NCBI RefSeq assembly: GCF_001308875.1
Contig: NZ_KQ465115.1
Location: 92,520-156,519 of the forward strand
DNA length: 64,000 nt
Direction of reading: 5' to 3'
Source of the DNA: Lysinibacillus sp. ZYM-1
Lineage (GTDB): Bacteria; Bacillota; Bacilli; Bacillales_A; Planococcaceae
The notes beneath the pieces were generated by a model. The model was not told the DNA's origin and searched no databases. It saw only the letters and a program-made list of their open reading frames with translations. Position 1 is the stretch's first letter. The number at the start of each line of letters is the position of its first letter. Below are positions 16,867 to 26,699 of the stretch, piece by piece. Position numbers and translations under genes: made by a program.

Positions 16867-19545
16867 ATGACTGAACGTCGTCGAACACGTGGAGAGCATC
16901 AAAAGGCTCTCGCTGAAAAAAATAAAAAAGGTAAGAAAACAATAACAAAATCATCATCACCCGCTAAGATGTGGATAAAACGTATTTTCTTAACACTATT
17001 AATAATCGGTGTGGCAGGCTTCGTTGGAGGAGCGGGAGTATTTGCTTATTATGCAAGCACGGCTCCAGAGCTTGATGAGGAATTATTGAAGGACCCTGTA
17101 TCGTCAGAGTTCTACGATAAAAACGGCGAAATATTTGCAACAATCGGTGCTGAAAACCGTAAATATATAAAATATGAAGATATACCAGAAGATATGGTTA
17201 ATGCTATTCTTGCAACGGAAGATGTACGCTTCTTTAAACATCATGGCATGGATTTCTATCGTCTAGGCGGTGCTATACTTGCTAACTTCCGTGATGGCTT
17301 TGGTGCACAAGGTGCCTCTACCCTAACACAGCAAGTGGTAAAAAATTCATTTTTACAAAATGAAAAGAAATTAAAGCGTAAAGCACAAGAAGCTTGGCTA
17401 GCGTTTCAATTAGAACGTAAATATTCAAAAGAAGAAATTTTTGAAATGTACTTCAATAAAATGCTAATGTCAGGGCGTATTTATGGCTTTGGCACAGCAG
17501 CACAATATTTCTATGGAAAAGAACTAAAAGATTTATCATTGGATGAAGAAGCATTATTAGCAGGGTTAGTGCAACGACCAAATGCCTATAATCCATTGAA
17601 AAACCCTGACCTTGCAAAGCAACGTCGTAATACGGTTTTAGGATTAATGCATCAACATGGAAAAATTTCAAAAACGGAAATGGAAGAAGCTAAGAAAGTT
17701 GATGTCCAAGCAGGTCTTGCAGACGATGCAACACGCCAATCATTTGCTGGTTCGAAATACGACGCCTTCCTAGATGTTGTTATTAATGAATTAGAAAATA
17801 ATGGTGATGGTACAGCCATGGCAGAAGGAATTAAAGTTTATACGACACTTGATCCGAATGCCCAAAAAGTTGTAGAAAATGTCATGAACGATGACAGTAA
17901 TTTCCCTACTGAAGAGATTCAGTCAGGTGTAGCTGTCATTGATACAAAGACAGGTGCGATTCAAGCCGTTGGCGGCGGTCGCAATTACGGTGCTATACGT
18001 GGCTGGAACTATGCAGATGATTTAAAAAAGAATCAACCAGGTTCTACAATGAAACCATTAGTGGACTATGGTCCAGCAATCGAATATTTAAATTGGTCTA
18101 CAGGTCAAACGCTTGTCGATGAGCCAATGAATTACACAGGTACAAAACAAACAATTACGAACTGGGATGGTCGCTATATGGGTGCCATGACTGCTCGTAA
18201 AGCCTTATATGCTTCACGTAACGTTCCTGCTGTCAAAGCATTACAAGAGGTTGGCACTGAAAAAGCCAAGGAATTTGTGGGACGTTTAGGCATTAAAACA
18301 GATGATCTTTATGAATCGGATGCGATTGGTGGAGGTGCTATTACGATCTCCCCTATCCAAATGGCAGCTTCTTATGCAGCTTTCGGTAATAACGGGGTCT
18401 ACACGGATCCACATGCGATTTCAAAAATAGTCTATCGTGATGGCAAAACATCTAAAAACTACACACCTGAACCTAAAGTTGCTATGAACGATTATACAGC
18501 TTATATGGTAACGGATATGCTGCGTGATGTAGTGGGCAATAAACCAGATGCATCTGGTACTGCTGCCAATGTACCTGGCTTAGATATTGCAGGTAAAACA
18601 GGTACAACCAACTATTCAGCAGCCGATTTTAGTAAGTATAATTTACCGAATACAAGTGTGCCAGATTCATGGTTTGCTGGTTATACAACAAACTATTCCA
18701 TTGCGATATGGAGTGGCTATGAAAAACACTTTGATCCAATTACAACGTGGGAAGAACGTCGATTACCACAAAATTTATTTAAGTCGATTATGCAAGATAT
18801 TTCAGCAAACGTTGAAACAGCTAGCTTTAAAAAGCCAAGTACAGTTGTAGAAGCAACGATTGAAATAGGCTCTAAGCCATTGAAATTAGCAAGTGACTTT
18901 ACACCTAGTGAGTTACGTCAAACAGAGCTATTCGTTCGTGGAACTGAGCCAACAGAAGTGTCTAGTGTTTATGAGGCACCAGAATTAGCTACACCATACA
19001 ACGTATCAGCAAGCTTAGATTTAGATGCACAGTCCATCAATATTTCTTGGGAACATGATGCCAGCCTAGATCCAGAAACAGATGAACCACTACCAACTTC
19101 ATTTGAAGTAACGGCAACACGTGATGACGGACAAACGTTTGCCCTTGGTACAACTGAGAAAAAAGATTTAACAGTTGGCAACACGCTTGAAGATGGGAAT
19201 TACACGATCTCAGTCGTAGCCATCGTGGACGGTACACGCAGTGACCCTGGTACAGCTACTTTCCAAATCACAAGTACATCTGATGAGGATTTAGAAACGG
19301 AAGAACCAGATGAGCCAGAAATTGATTTACCAACAGACCCTGATCAAGATGATCACGACAATGGTAATAACAATGGCAATGGCAACGGTAGTAACAATGG
19401 CAATGGCAACGGTAGTAACAATAATAATGGGAATGGGAATAACGGCAGCAATAGTGGAAACAGCGGTGGACCAGATGGTAGTCAGCCACCAACTCCTCCT
19501 ACCGATCCCGTAAACCCAACTGATGAAGAACAAAGCTCAGAATAA
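16867..19545 (+). CDS. ponA: Class A penicillin-binding protein 1 (PonA)
   Basis: Bifunctional peptidoglycan synthase of 892 residues. A basic cytosolic tail is followed by one membrane helix (about 36-62). The GT51 glycosyltransferase domain has ATEDVRFFKHHG (catalytic E118) and GASTLTQQ. The transpeptidase has S393-T-M-K, S450-R-N and K577-T-G. Residues about 698-803 form a fibronectin type III-like domain, and the rest is an acidic, Asn/Gly/Ser-rich tail ending in a Pro-rich stretch. I start at ATG 16867, five bases after GAGGAGAAAT; the frame extends into recU. Two exact 24-base repeats encode part of the tail. Confidence 0.95.
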   Translation: MTERRRTRGEHQKALAEKNKKGKKTITKSSSPAKMWIKRIFLTLLIIGVAGFVGGAGVFAYYASTAPELDEELLKDPVSSEFYDKNGEIFATIGAENRKYIKYEDIPEDMVNAILATEDVRFFKHHGMDFYRLGGAILANFRDGFGAQGASTLTQQVVKNSFLQNEKKLKRKAQEAWLAFQLERKYSKEEIFEMYFNKMLMSGRIYGFGTAAQYFYGKELKDLSLDEEALLAGLVQRPNAYNPLKNPDLAKQRRNTVLGLMHQHGKISKTEMEEAKKVDVQAGLADDATRQSFAGSKYDAFLDVVINELENNGDGTAMAEGIKVYTTLDPNAQKVVENVMNDDSNFPTEEIQSGVAVIDTKTGAIQAVGGGRNYGAIRGWNYADDLKKNQPGSTMKPLVDYGPAIEYLNWSTGQTLVDEPMNYTGTKQTITNWDGRYMGAMTARKALYASRNVPAVKALQEVGTEKAKEFVGRLGIKTDDLYESDAIGGGAITISPIQMAASYAAFGNNGVYTDPHAISKIVYRDGKTSKNYTPEPKVAMNDYTAYMVTDMLRDVVGNKPDASGTAANVPGLDIAGKTGTTNYSAADFSKYNLPNTSVPDSWFAGYTTNYSIAIWSGYEKHFDPITTWEERRLPQNLFKSIMQDISANVETASFKKPSTVVEATIEIGSKPLKLASDFTPSELRQTELFVRGTEPTEVSSVYEAPELATPYNVSASLDLDAQSINISWEHDASLDPETDEPLPTSFEVTATRDDGQTFALGTTEKKDLTVGNTLEDGNYTISVVAIVDGTRSDPGTATFQITSTSDEDLETEEPDEPEIDLPTDPDQDDHDNGNNNGNGNGSNNGNGNGSNNNNGNGNNGSNSGNSGGPDGSQPPTPPTDPVNPTDEEQSSE
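19369..19416 (+). repeat. Tandem 24-bp repeat in the ponA tail
   Basis: Two identical 24-base units (19369-19392 and 19393-19416) each encode NNGNGNGS. Related, shorter Asn-Gly units continue to about 19450. Such in-frame repeats can change copy number by slippage and would alter only the length of the extracellular tail. Confidence 0.85.
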
Positions 19546-19549
19546 ACGA

Positions 19550-19584
19550 AAAACCGAGAAGCTAATGAAGCTTCTCGGTTTTTT
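19550..19584. terminator. Bidirectional terminator after ponA
   Basis: Stem 19550-19562 (AAAACCGAGAAGC) pairs with 19570-19582 around a seven-base loop, with T residues following on the plus strand and A residues leading. It ends recU-ponA and can also act on transcripts coming from ypoC on the minus strand. Confidence 0.88.
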
Positions 19585-19676
19585 CTTGATGGAAGGGCTA
19601 CTATCCGTCACTTTACATGTGCTATCCGTCACTTCAAGATGCATATCCGCCGGCATGATCACTCCATCCATCTACT

Positions 19677-19991
19677 CTAATTTTTACTAGCTTGAATTCG
19701 TAAACGTGCTGTACGCTTTTTCGTTTCCTTAAATAATTCATCAAGCTGGCGATAACAAGCATATTGCCCTGGCTTCGCTTTGATAAAAGCAAGTCGTTCA
19801 ACGCCATTAATCGGTAGCACTTCATCACCTGCCGCTTGTACTAGCTGTTCAAACAACTTTATTGCTTCTTCCATTAAACCTTTTGCTGTACCATTTCTAG
19901 CATCATGGGCTTCGTGGATGTTCGCTTGAAGGGTTGTCCACTTGGCAAACCATGCATCTACTTGATCTTTTACGATGGCCTCACTATTCAT
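19677..19991 (-). CDS. ypoC: YpoC family protein
   Basis: Small cytosolic protein of 104 residues matching Bacillus YpoC, of unknown function. It appears helical, with a conserved-looking INGVERLAFIKAKPGQYACYRQLDELF segment in the second half. Its start overlaps the stop of nth by four bases (ATGA type), so it is translated from the nth message. It is the last gene of the ypmB-aspB-asnS-dnaD-nth-ypoC order known from Bacillus. Confidence 0.8.
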   Translation of the reverse strand: MNSEAIVKDQVDAWFAKWTTLQANIHEAHDARNGTAKGLMEEAIKLFEQLVQAAGDEVLPINGVERLAFIKAKPGQYACYRQLDELFKETKKRTARLRIQASKN

Positions 19992-20650
19992 GCTTCCTTC
20001 ACCAAGCCTTTCTTCAACCGTTTTTGCCCCTCACGGCAATCACTTAGTAAAGGGCAGGCATGGCAGCCAGGATTTTGGGCCTTACAATGGTAACGGCCAA
20101 AGAAAATTAACTGATGATGTGTTTTCGACCACTTATCCATGGGCGTTTTTTTCATGATCGTCTCTTCCACTTCAAGCACGGAATCTTTCCATCGACATAG
20201 CCCTAGACGTTTTGATACACGCTCCACATGGGTATCGACTGCGAGTGCTGGGATATCAAAGGCAACTGATAGCACCACGTTGGCTGTTTTCCGCCCCACA
20301 CCTGGCAATGTCACCAGTGCTTCACGCGTAGATGGTATTTCGCCATTATATTCATCTAACAAACGTTGACATAAAGCCTGAATGTTCTTTGCTTTATTGC
20401 GATATAAGCCAATAGAGCGAATATCCTGCTGTAATTCATCCAACGAAACAGCTAAATAATCTTCTGGCGTTTTATATTTCTGAAATAATGTTTTCGTTAC
20501 CTTATTGACAAGTACATCCGTACATTGTGCAGATAATAATGTCGCAATTGTTAGCTCAAAAGCATTGTCATGGACGAGCTCACAATGCGCATCAGGAAAC
20601 ATTCGATCCATCTCTTCAAGGCAATGTTCCCACTGTTTTTTTGTTAACAA
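19988..20650 (-). CDS. nth: Endonuclease III
   Basis: Bifunctional DNA glycosylase/AP lyase for oxidised pyrimidines in base excision repair, 220 residues. The helix-hairpin-helix segment LPGVGRKTANVVLS carries the catalytic Lys, and the catalytic Asp follows in LAVDTHVERVSKRLG. The C terminus shows the 4Fe-4S pattern C-x6-C-x2-C-x5-C (CKAQNPGCHACPLLSDC). The gene lies 12 bases downstream of dnaD, as in Bacillus, and overlaps ypoC. Confidence 0.96.
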   Translation of the reverse strand: MLTKKQWEHCLEEMDRMFPDAHCELVHDNAFELTIATLLSAQCTDVLVNKVTKTLFQKYKTPEDYLAVSLDELQQDIRSIGLYRNKAKNIQALCQRLLDEYNGEIPSTREALVTLPGVGRKTANVVLSVAFDIPALAVDTHVERVSKRLGLCRWKDSVLEVEETIMKKTPMDKWSKTHHQLIFFGRYHCKAQNPGCHACPLLSDCREGQKRLKKGLVKEA

Positions 20651-20662
20651 ACCGGATGCCCC

Positions 20663-21391
20663 CTATTCTCTTTCTTCTAACCAATTGTAAAACGGTACTT
20701 TATTGGTTGGTTGAGTATCTTGCTGAACCGTACGTGCTGGAGCCCTATTAAACGTTTGCTTCTCTCGAAACTGCTCACTTTGTTTTTGCGCGGCTTGAGG
20801 TGTCGTAATTTTTTTCTTCTTCCACTCTAACAAAATGCGATCTATATAGCGAATACTCAGTTTCCCAGCAAAAACAGCTTCTTTCAGTGCCTCCTTAATG
20901 AGGGCTGGACTATGGTTGTCCTCATCAAGCCAACATCCTATTTTTTCAAGCTCTAAAGGAGATAAAAGACGTCCCATTTCCTCTTCAAATAGTCGGAATA
21001 TCTCTCCTTCTTCTTGTCGAAGTGTCACCGCAGATTTTTGTTGCTCTTTCATGTCGATCATCTGCACAATTCGCTCCCAAAGTGGGTAAACCGAATATTT
21101 TTCATAGAGCTTGCCACCTGCATCTACATCACGAGTAATTTCCAAAAAGCCCTTTTGCATTAATCGCTGTAAACGTGATGTTATATCATTATCAGGCATT
21201 GCGAGACGATTCTTAAGGTCATTCGGTGTGGGGAAGTCATTCCCTTCCATATGAAAGGCTAATAAGTGCATGACAATTAGCGCCTCTTCATCCTCTATAT
21301 TTAACTCCTTATAAAACTGAAAAAAAAGCTGAGGTATAGGGATCATTCTCTGCTCAGTCCATGTACGGAGTCGATGATTATTTGCGTTCAT
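20663..21391 (-). CDS. dnaD: Replication initiation protein DnaD
   Basis: Primosomal protein that remodels DNA and helps load the replicative helicase with DnaB and DnaI. It has 242 residues. An N-terminal winged-helix domain (about 15-105, IPQLFFQFYKELNIEDEEALIVMHLL) is followed by a C-terminal DnaB2 domain. That domain ends in YIDRILLEW, which fits the YxxxIxxxW DNA-binding motif. It is separated from asnS by a terminator-like hairpin. Confidence 0.94.
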   Translation of the reverse strand: MNANNHRLRTWTEQRMIPIPQLFFQFYKELNIEDEEALIVMHLLAFHMEGNDFPTPNDLKNRLAMPDNDITSRLQRLMQKGFLEITRDVDAGGKLYEKYSVYPLWERIVQMIDMKEQQKSAVTLRQEEGEIFRLFEEEMGRLLSPLELEKIGCWLDEDNHSPALIKEALKEAVFAGKLSIRYIDRILLEWKKKKITTPQAAQKQSEQFREKQTFNRAPARTVQQDTQPTNKVPFYNWLEERE

Positions 21392-21422
21392 ATTTCTCTA
21401 GACTCCTTCTTTAAGTAAGTAG

Positions 21423-21456
21423 AAAAGCCGCGTAGATATTTCACTACGCGACTTTT
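21423..21456 (-). terminator. Hairpin between asnS and dnaD
   Basis: Stem 21444-21456 with 21423-21435 (13 bp, one G-T type mismatch in the middle) has an eight-base loop and ends in four T residues on the minus strand. It may partially terminate the aspB-asnS transcript so that dnaD-nth-ypoC are expressed at a lower level. Confidence 0.75.
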
Positions 21457-21468
21457 AAATTGATTTGC

Positions 21469-22764
21469 TTATGGATATAAGCGGTTCAGTAAACGTGGGA
21501 ATGGAATCGTTTCACGAATATGTTCTGTGCCAGAAATCCATGCCACAGTTCGCTCTAATCCAAGTCCGAAGCCTGAATGTGGTACAGAGCCATGTTTACG
21601 AAGTTCTAAATACCATGCATATGCATCTAAAGATAGGTGATGTTCTTCAAGACGAGATTTTAATAAATCATAGTCATGGATACGCTCAGAACCACCAATA
21701 ATTTCACCATAGCCTTCAGGTGCGATTAAATCGGCACACAATACGACATCATCGCGCTCTGGATGTGGTTGCATATAGAATGGCTTAATGCCTACTGGGT
21801 AGCAAGTAATAAATACTGGCTTGTCGAATGAATTCGCAATGGCCGTTTCATGAGGTGCCCCAAAATCGTCACCCCATTCAATATCGTCGAAACCTTGTTC
21901 ATGTAAAAGCTTGATTGCATCATCATATGAAATACGAGGGAATGGCGCTTTGATATTTTCAAGTTTTGATGTATCACGGCCAAGTCGCTCTAATTCTAAT
22001 TTGCAGTTAGCCAGAACAGATTGTATAATATGCGCTACATACTGCTCTTGGACCTCTAGATTTTCATCAAATTCTACAAAGGCCATCTCAGGCTCGATCA
22101 TCCAAAACTCGATTAAGTGACGACGCGTTTTCGATTTTTCGGCACGGAAAGTTGGACCAAATGAAAATACTTTTCCTAATGCCATAGCAGCCGCTTCCAT
22201 ATAAAGCTGCCCAGATTGAGAAAGATAAGCATCCTCCTCAAAGTATTTCGTATGGAATAGCTCAGAAGTACCTTCCGGTGCAGATCCTGTTAAAATTGGT
22301 GGATCCATCTTTGTAAAACCATTGTTGTTGAAAAATTCGTAAGTGGCACGAATGATTTCGTTACGGATTTTCATAATGGCATGTTGTTTACGAGAACGTA
22401 ACCATAAATGACGGTTATCCATTAAAAATTCAGGACCGTGTTCCTTTGGTGTAATAGGGAAATCTGTTGCTGTATGTAGAACCTCAATTCCTGTTACAGC
22501 TAGCTCACAGCCAAAGCTTGAACGTTCGTCAACTTTCACTTCTCCTGTAATATACATAGAAGTTTCTTGCGTCAGACCTTTAGCTGTTGCAAAAATTTCT
22601 TCACCCACTTCTTCTTTCACGACAACACCCTGAACAAAGCCAGAGCCATCACGAAGCTGTAAGAAGGCGATTTTACCGCTTGAACGTTTGTTGGCCAACC
22701 AAGCGCCAATTTTGACTGTTTCTCCGATATGCTGTGGCATATCTTTAATCATAATTTTTTTCAT
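21469..22764 (-). CDS. asnS: Asparaginyl-tRNA synthetase
   Basis: Class IIb aminoacyl-tRNA synthetase of 431 residues that charges tRNA-Asn. The N-terminal OB-fold anticodon-binding domain (about 1-100) starts with a [22 protein letters not shown] segment. The catalytic domain shows motif 2 ([20 protein letters not shown]) and motif 3 ([13 protein letters not shown]). It lies 28 bases downstream of aspB, so the aminotransferase that makes aspartate and the enzyme using its amide share a transcript. No T-box leader is visible in front of it. Confidence 0.97.
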   Translation of the reverse strand: MKKIMIKDMPQHIGETVKIGAWLANKRSSGKIAFLQLRDGSGFVQGVVVKEEVGEEIFATAKGLTQETSMYITGEVKVDERSSFGCELAVTGIEVLHTATDFPITPKEHGPEFLMDNRHLWLRSRKQHAIMKIRNEIIRATYEFFNNNGFTKMDPPILTGSAPEGTSELFHTKYFEEDAYLSQSGQLYMEAAAMALGKVFSFGPTFRAEKSKTRRHLIEFWMIEPEMAFVEFDENLEVQEQYVAHIIQSVLANCKLELERLGRDTSKLENIKAPFPRISYDDAIKLLHEQGFDDIEWGDDFGAPHETAIANSFDKPVFITCYPVGIKPFYMQPHPERDDVVLCADLIAPEGYGEIIGGSERIHDYDLLKSRLEEHHLSLDAYAWYLELRKHGSVPHSGFGLGLERTVAWISGTEHIRETIPFPRLLNRLYP

Positions 22765-22792
22765 AGAAATCCTCCAAAGTCGTCTAGAGGGA

Positions 22793-23986
22793 TTAGTCTT
22801 GCCATTTTGATTTTACAAATGTATCAATACGACGGACTGCCTCTTCTAGTAAGTCTAAAGATGTAGCATAAGATAATCGCATAGTAGTTGGTGTACCAAA
22901 GCCAGAGCCTGGAATTACAGCTACGTTTGCTTCTGTTAAAATATCCGCAGCAAATGCGTCTACTGAATCATAGCCAGTGTGAGCCATAGCTTCTGCCACA
23001 TCTGGTAATAAGTAAAAAGCACCCTGTGGTTTTAATACATGGAAGCCAGGAATTGCACTTACCTGTGGGTAAATCTTCTCAAGACGTGATTCAAATGCTT
23101 GGCGCATTTCTTCTACTGCGTCCTGCGATCCATTATACGCCTCTACAGTTGCATATTGTGCAGTTGTTGTCGCATTAGATGTTGAGTGTGATGCAAGGTC
23201 AGTCATTGCTGTAACTATGTCCACATCACCTGCAGCATACCCGATACGCCAGCCTGTCATAGAGTGAGATTTTGCCACACCATTTACAACGATTGTACGT
23301 GCTTTCACTGCATCAGAAAGTTGTGCAATTGAAAAATGCTCAATACCATTGTATACAAGCTTCTCATAAATTTCATCTGACACGATTAAAATATCTTTTT
23401 CTTCAGCAACAGCAGCAAGTTCTGCTAGCTCTTCACGAGAATATATCATACCAGATGGGTTGCTAGGTGAGTTAATAATCACTGCTTTTGTTTTATCAGT
23501 CACAGCAGCTCTTAATTGATCTGCAGTAATTTTATAGTTTTGTTCACGTGTACCTTCAACATATACAGGTACTCCGCCCGCTAATTTTACTTGCTCAGGA
23601 TAAGACACCCAATAAGGGATTGGAATAATAACCTCATCGCCCTCGTTTAAAATCACTTGGAATAACGTATATAAAATATGCTTTGCTCCTACACCAACAA
23701 TCACTTCATTAGGCTGATAGGCAAGGTTATTATCACGTTGTAGTTTATCAATTATGGCTTTTTTTAGAACTGGAAGTCCGCCAGCAGGTGTGTATTTTGT
23801 ATAACCTTTTTCCATTGAATCAATGGCAGCATTTAAAATGTTCTGAGGTGTATTAAAGTCTGGTTCACCAGCTCCAAGGCCAATGACATCAATACCTTGC
23901 TCTTTTAATGCTTTCGCTTTCGCAGTAATAGCTAATGTTGAAGATGGTGTTAAAGTTTTTACACGTGTTGCTAATAAGTTTTTCAT
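22793..23986 (-). CDS. aspB: Aspartate aminotransferase
   Basis: Fold-type I PLP enzyme interconverting aspartate and 2-oxoglutarate with oxaloacetate and glutamate. After the correct start it has 397 residues, near the usual 393. [12 protein letters not shown] at the N terminus, [13 protein letters not shown] and [11 protein letters not shown] line the cofactor site. The Schiff-base Lys is in [17 protein letters not shown], and the substrate-binding Arg is in TMRLSYA. ATG 23984-23986 follows GAGGAG by ten bases; the frame extends 24 codons into ypmB but without a ribosome site. It lies 16 bases behind ypmB. Confidence 0.95.
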   Translation of the reverse strand: MKNLLATRVKTLTPSSTLAITAKAKALKEQGIDVIGLGAGEPDFNTPQNILNAAIDSMEKGYTKYTPAGGLPVLKKAIIDKLQRDNNLAYQPNEVIVGVGAKHILYTLFQVILNEGDEVIIPIPYWVSYPEQVKLAGGVPVYVEGTREQNYKITADQLRAAVTDKTKAVIINSPSNPSGMIYSREELAELAAVAEEKDILIVSDEIYEKLVYNGIEHFSIAQLSDAVKARTIVVNGVAKSHSMTGWRIGYAAGDVDIVTAMTDLASHSTSNATTTAQYATVEAYNGSQDAVEEMRQAFESRLEKIYPQVSAIPGFHVLKPQGAFYLLPDVAEAMAHTGYDSVDAFAADILTEANVAVIPGSGFGTPTTMRLSYATSLDLLEEAVRRIDTFVKSKWQD

Positions 23987-24002
23987 CCGGGATCTACTCC
24001 TC

Positions 24003-24485
24003 TTATAAATTCGTAATGCGCTTCCACCAGTCGCCATCCTTAAACATGATATAGACATAGTTGAGTTGGTCGTGGTCGTTTAGATACGTAATCTCCCAAA
24101 CTGCGCCAGGCTCCTCATAGCCCAATTTCATGTGAAGGACCTTTTGTACATTTCCTTCATTTTTAAAAACCGATAATGCTTGCTTTTCCGTAATACCATC
24201 TTCTAATAACACTTCCTGAATGGAATCCTTGTCTAGATTCGTCGGAACAAAGACAGCTTTTTTATCACCGTATTCGTCTACCCCGAACACAGTAACATAC
24301 GAATGTTTGCCATTATATGTGTAGGACTCCGAGACAATTGCGAGGGCTTTGGCATCGAGTGCCAACTGTTCAGCCTTCTCTTCAATTGAACGAAACGGAG
24401 CCTCGGCTTTCCAGAGTACTAAAATGCTAATGACAAGTGACAACGAAACAATAAAGACAGAAATGAAAATCAACCAGTTTTTCAT
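24003..24485 (-). CDS. ypmB: YpmB-like membrane-anchored protein
   Basis: Protein of 160 residues with one N-terminal membrane helix (about 5-26) and an extracytoplasmic domain of the YpmB/DUF5590 type, whose function is unknown. The WEITYLNDHDQLNYVYIMFKDGDWWKRI ending resembles the PepSY-like fold of this family. AAGGTG precedes the ATG at 24483-24485. It is the first recognisable gene of the aspB-asnS operon. In Bacillus, dinG and ypmA lie upstream of it; here they are absent. Confidence 0.85.
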   Translation of the reverse strand: MKNWLIFISVFIVSLSLVISILVLWKAEAPFRSIEEKAEQLALDAKALAIVSESYTYNGKHSYVTVFGVDEYGDKKAVFVPTNLDKDSIQEVLLEDGITEKQALSVFKNEGNVQKVLHMKLGYEEPGAVWEITYLNDHDQLNYVYIMFKDGDWWKRITNL

Positions 24486-24583
24486 CTACTCACCTTATGT
24501 TTCACATCGAGCTGTTTTGGCATGACACATAGCTGAGGCTTGTGCATGTCTATCACTGTGTAACCATTCATTTTGCTTTCCAT
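24482..24583 (-). CDS. Possible 33-residue upstream ORF of ypmB
   Basis: A short frame starting at ATG 24581-24583 runs for 33 codons, and its TGA overlaps the ypmB ATG (ATGA). The peptide begins MESKMNGYTVIDMHKPQ and ends DVKHKVSR. It occupies the place of ypmA but does not resemble what I recall of that protein, and its ribosome site is poor. It could be a leader peptide coupled to ypmB or chance. Confidence 0.25.
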   Translation of the reverse strand: MESKMNGYTVIDMHKPQLCVMPKQLDVKHKVSR

Positions 24584-24599
24584 TTTGTCAACCTGCTTT

Positions 24600-24949
24600 C
24601 TTTCCTCATACCACAACATTATACAACAATTTTGTGCTGTCGTGTTTCTTAATTTCATATATTGTACGTTGCTAGAATAACGTTTTCAAATGATTGGAAC
24701 AGTAAATTTCATTCTATATCTATTCCACCTCTGCGTAATTGTATCCAGATTTCTCCTAGCTAATTCAAAAAGTCCTTCTTCAAGATCTATGACATCTATA
24801 GTCTTAAGCTATATATTGATTCAATGAACGTTTGAACAGCCACTATAAAAATCGAAACAAGCATTCATCTTCTCCCTATAAAAGAAGTAATCTTCTGATC
24901 TGATGTATCATCGTTTTCGGTAAAAAAACATTTGTTTAATCAAAATAAA
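24600..24949. other. Non-coding gap where dinG would be expected
   Basis: About 350 AT-rich bases between the ypmB leader and the terminator of the TPR-GGDEF gene. I see no reading frame of useful length, no repeat and no recognisable RNA. The aspB operon promoter should be here, but no -35/-10 pair is convincing. Confidence 0.4.
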
Positions 24950-24979
24950 GATTCCTATTCAACACTGTAAATAGGAATC
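24942..24979 (-). terminator. Terminator of the TPR-GGDEF gene
   Basis: A 10-bp stem (24970-24979 with 24950-24959, GATTCCTATT and complement) with a ten-base loop is followed on the minus strand by TTTATTTTG. Confidence 0.8.
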
Positions 24980-24986
24980 TCTCAAG

Positions 24987-26447
24987 TTATGATAGTTCAT
25001 ATATAACATAGCTGGCACGGCCATTATCTTTCGCTTGATACAAACAGCTATCAGCCTGCTCAAATAAATCTTTATAATGGTAATTTATCCGATCGTTAAT
25101 ACAAGCTCCCATACTGACCTTTAATGGATAGATTTGCTGATTTTTTTCCAATGTTAACGTTAGCAAATGAGCGTGTGTGTGTTTGACAAGTGCCTTGATA
25201 TATTCCATTTGTTGATGGCGAATACATACAATAAATTCATCCCCGCCATAACGGATAATTTTCACATCTTCCCCACGTAAAAAGTCCTTTAAACCATCAG
25301 CTAATAGCTGTAAAACCATATCGCCAAATAAATGACCATGCACATCGTTAAATAGTTTAAAATGATCAATATCAAGAACTGTGATACACACATAGGATTG
25401 CGTCATTTTGGCTGCATTTAACCACTCATGTAGCTCATGATCCAGGAAATGTCGATTCAAGACACCTGTTAATGGATCATAATGTGCTTTTCTCTCTAGT
25501 TTCTCCTTTTGACGCTTAAAATCTAAATTCATCACTTGCTGTAGTAAATTATCAACACTCATTTGTTCTGAAAGATCAATATATTCTCGTTGGACATCAA
25601 AAATTTCATCTCGCCAATCCAATTGGTACAGGACATTTAACAATAAGCGCATCACTTTTTTTGTAATGGGCTTATCACCATAGGATTTGGCAAGCTCTAT
25701 GGCTTGTTGGTAATACGGCACTGCTTCCTCAAGCTTGTGCTGTTTTTCATATAAAAAGCCATAACCAAACAATGCTGCCACTTTTTCGCGTTTATGGTGT
25801 GGAATGATGTCAGACGTTAATGAACCATCAAGCAATGCCTTACCCGTCACAAAATCCCCTTCTAAAACATACACATCTGCTAAATTATTATTTATGCGAA
25901 TATCTTGTAATATGGCTAAATCTGGTTGTGTTTCATATAACGTCTTATTGAATTCTCTTGCTAACAACCCTGCTCGAAGCGCTTCCTTCGTACAGCCCTT
26001 CTCCACCTCTAGATAACATAAATTATTATGACAACGAACAAGCATCATTACATCCTGTAGTTCTTGAGCATAAACAATTGACTTTTTCGTCATCTCTACT
26101 GTTTTTTCACGGACTCCCACCAAATCATAGATTAATGACATGACCAAATAGTAATGCATCAAATCTTTGCTAGTACCATATTTTTCACAAATAGCCTCAT
26201 AATCATAAATAAGGCTGACAATGCTTATAGTATCCCCCAAAGAATGATGTACTAAAATTTTCTGATAGTACAAATCCAAGACATATGCATAGTTATTACT
26301 CTCTAATGCTAGTAAAAGACCTTGATCAGCCAGTTTCAGCGCTTCTGTTAAATACCCCTTTGTGCGCATTTCCATAATTGTTTTATTTAATTCCTCTAAT
26401 GTTAATTCCAACGTCTCACCACTTCTCCATGCCCCAATATCATCCAT
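24987..26447 (-). CDS. TPR-GGDEF diguanylate cyclase
   Basis: Soluble protein of about 486 residues. The first 300 residues are tetratricopeptide-like helical repeats (for example ALFGYGFLYEKQHKLEEAVPYYQQAIELAKSYG). The last 170 form a GGDEF domain with an intact RYGGDEFIV active site and DPLTGVLNRHFLDHEL entry motif, so it should make c-di-GMP. The TPR part may sense a protein or peptide partner. ATG 26445-26447 is preferred, because an upstream TTG lies directly after a TATAAT sequence that looks like a promoter -10 element. It occupies the position where dinG lies in Bacillus. Confidence 0.85.
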   Translation of the reverse strand: MDDIGAWRSGETLELTLEELNKTIMEMRTKGYLTEALKLADQGLLLALESNNYAYVLDLYYQKILVHHSLGDTISIVSLIYDYEAICEKYGTSKDLMHYYLVMSLIYDLVGVREKTVEMTKKSIVYAQELQDVMMLVRCHNNLCYLEVEKGCTKEALRAGLLAREFNKTLYETQPDLAILQDIRINNNLADVYVLEGDFVTGKALLDGSLTSDIIPHHKREKVAALFGYGFLYEKQHKLEEAVPYYQQAIELAKSYGDKPITKKVMRLLLNVLYQLDWRDEIFDVQREYIDLSEQMSVDNLLQQVMNLDFKRQKEKLERKAHYDPLTGVLNRHFLDHELHEWLNAAKMTQSYVCITVLDIDHFKLFNDVHGHLFGDMVLQLLADGLKDFLRGEDVKIIRYGGDEFIVCIRHQQMEYIKALVKHTHAHLLTLTLEKNQQIYPLKVSMGACINDRINYHYKDLFEQADSCLYQAKDNGRASYVIYELS

Positions 26448-26699
26448 TTTCTCTTCGTGCTTTAACAATTATAAGGCATATTTATTCACTTCGTCCGCCT
26501 TTTTAGAAATTTACCAACTATTCCCTCTATTTCAAAAATATCTTGTAAGACAGTTATATGATGTTATATCGGCTTACCCTTCAATAAAATTTTTATGCCT
26601 TTACACATTTTTCTCCATTTTTGTCCCAGTCAACTGTTGTTTTTACCCATATGATGTGCTAACTAGGCATTTTAAGTAATTGAAAAGGGATGTGATGTT

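Noticed and set aside
19372..19450. CRISPR-like repeat array
   Set aside because: The short repeats are in-frame Asn/Gly codons of ponA without spacers.
19268..19533. Antisense frames rich in His/Tyr/Cys or Thr/Val/Ile in the ponA tail
   Set aside because: They are by-products of the Asn/Gly repeat codons of ponA.
22765..22792. T-box leader for asnS
   Set aside because: Only 28 bases separate asnS from aspB; no specifier loop or T-box sequence fits.
26362..26679. Plus-strand 105-codon frame before the multicopper oxidase
   Set aside because: Mostly antisense to the start of the TPR-GGDEF gene, no ribosome site, Cys/Phe-rich chance composition.
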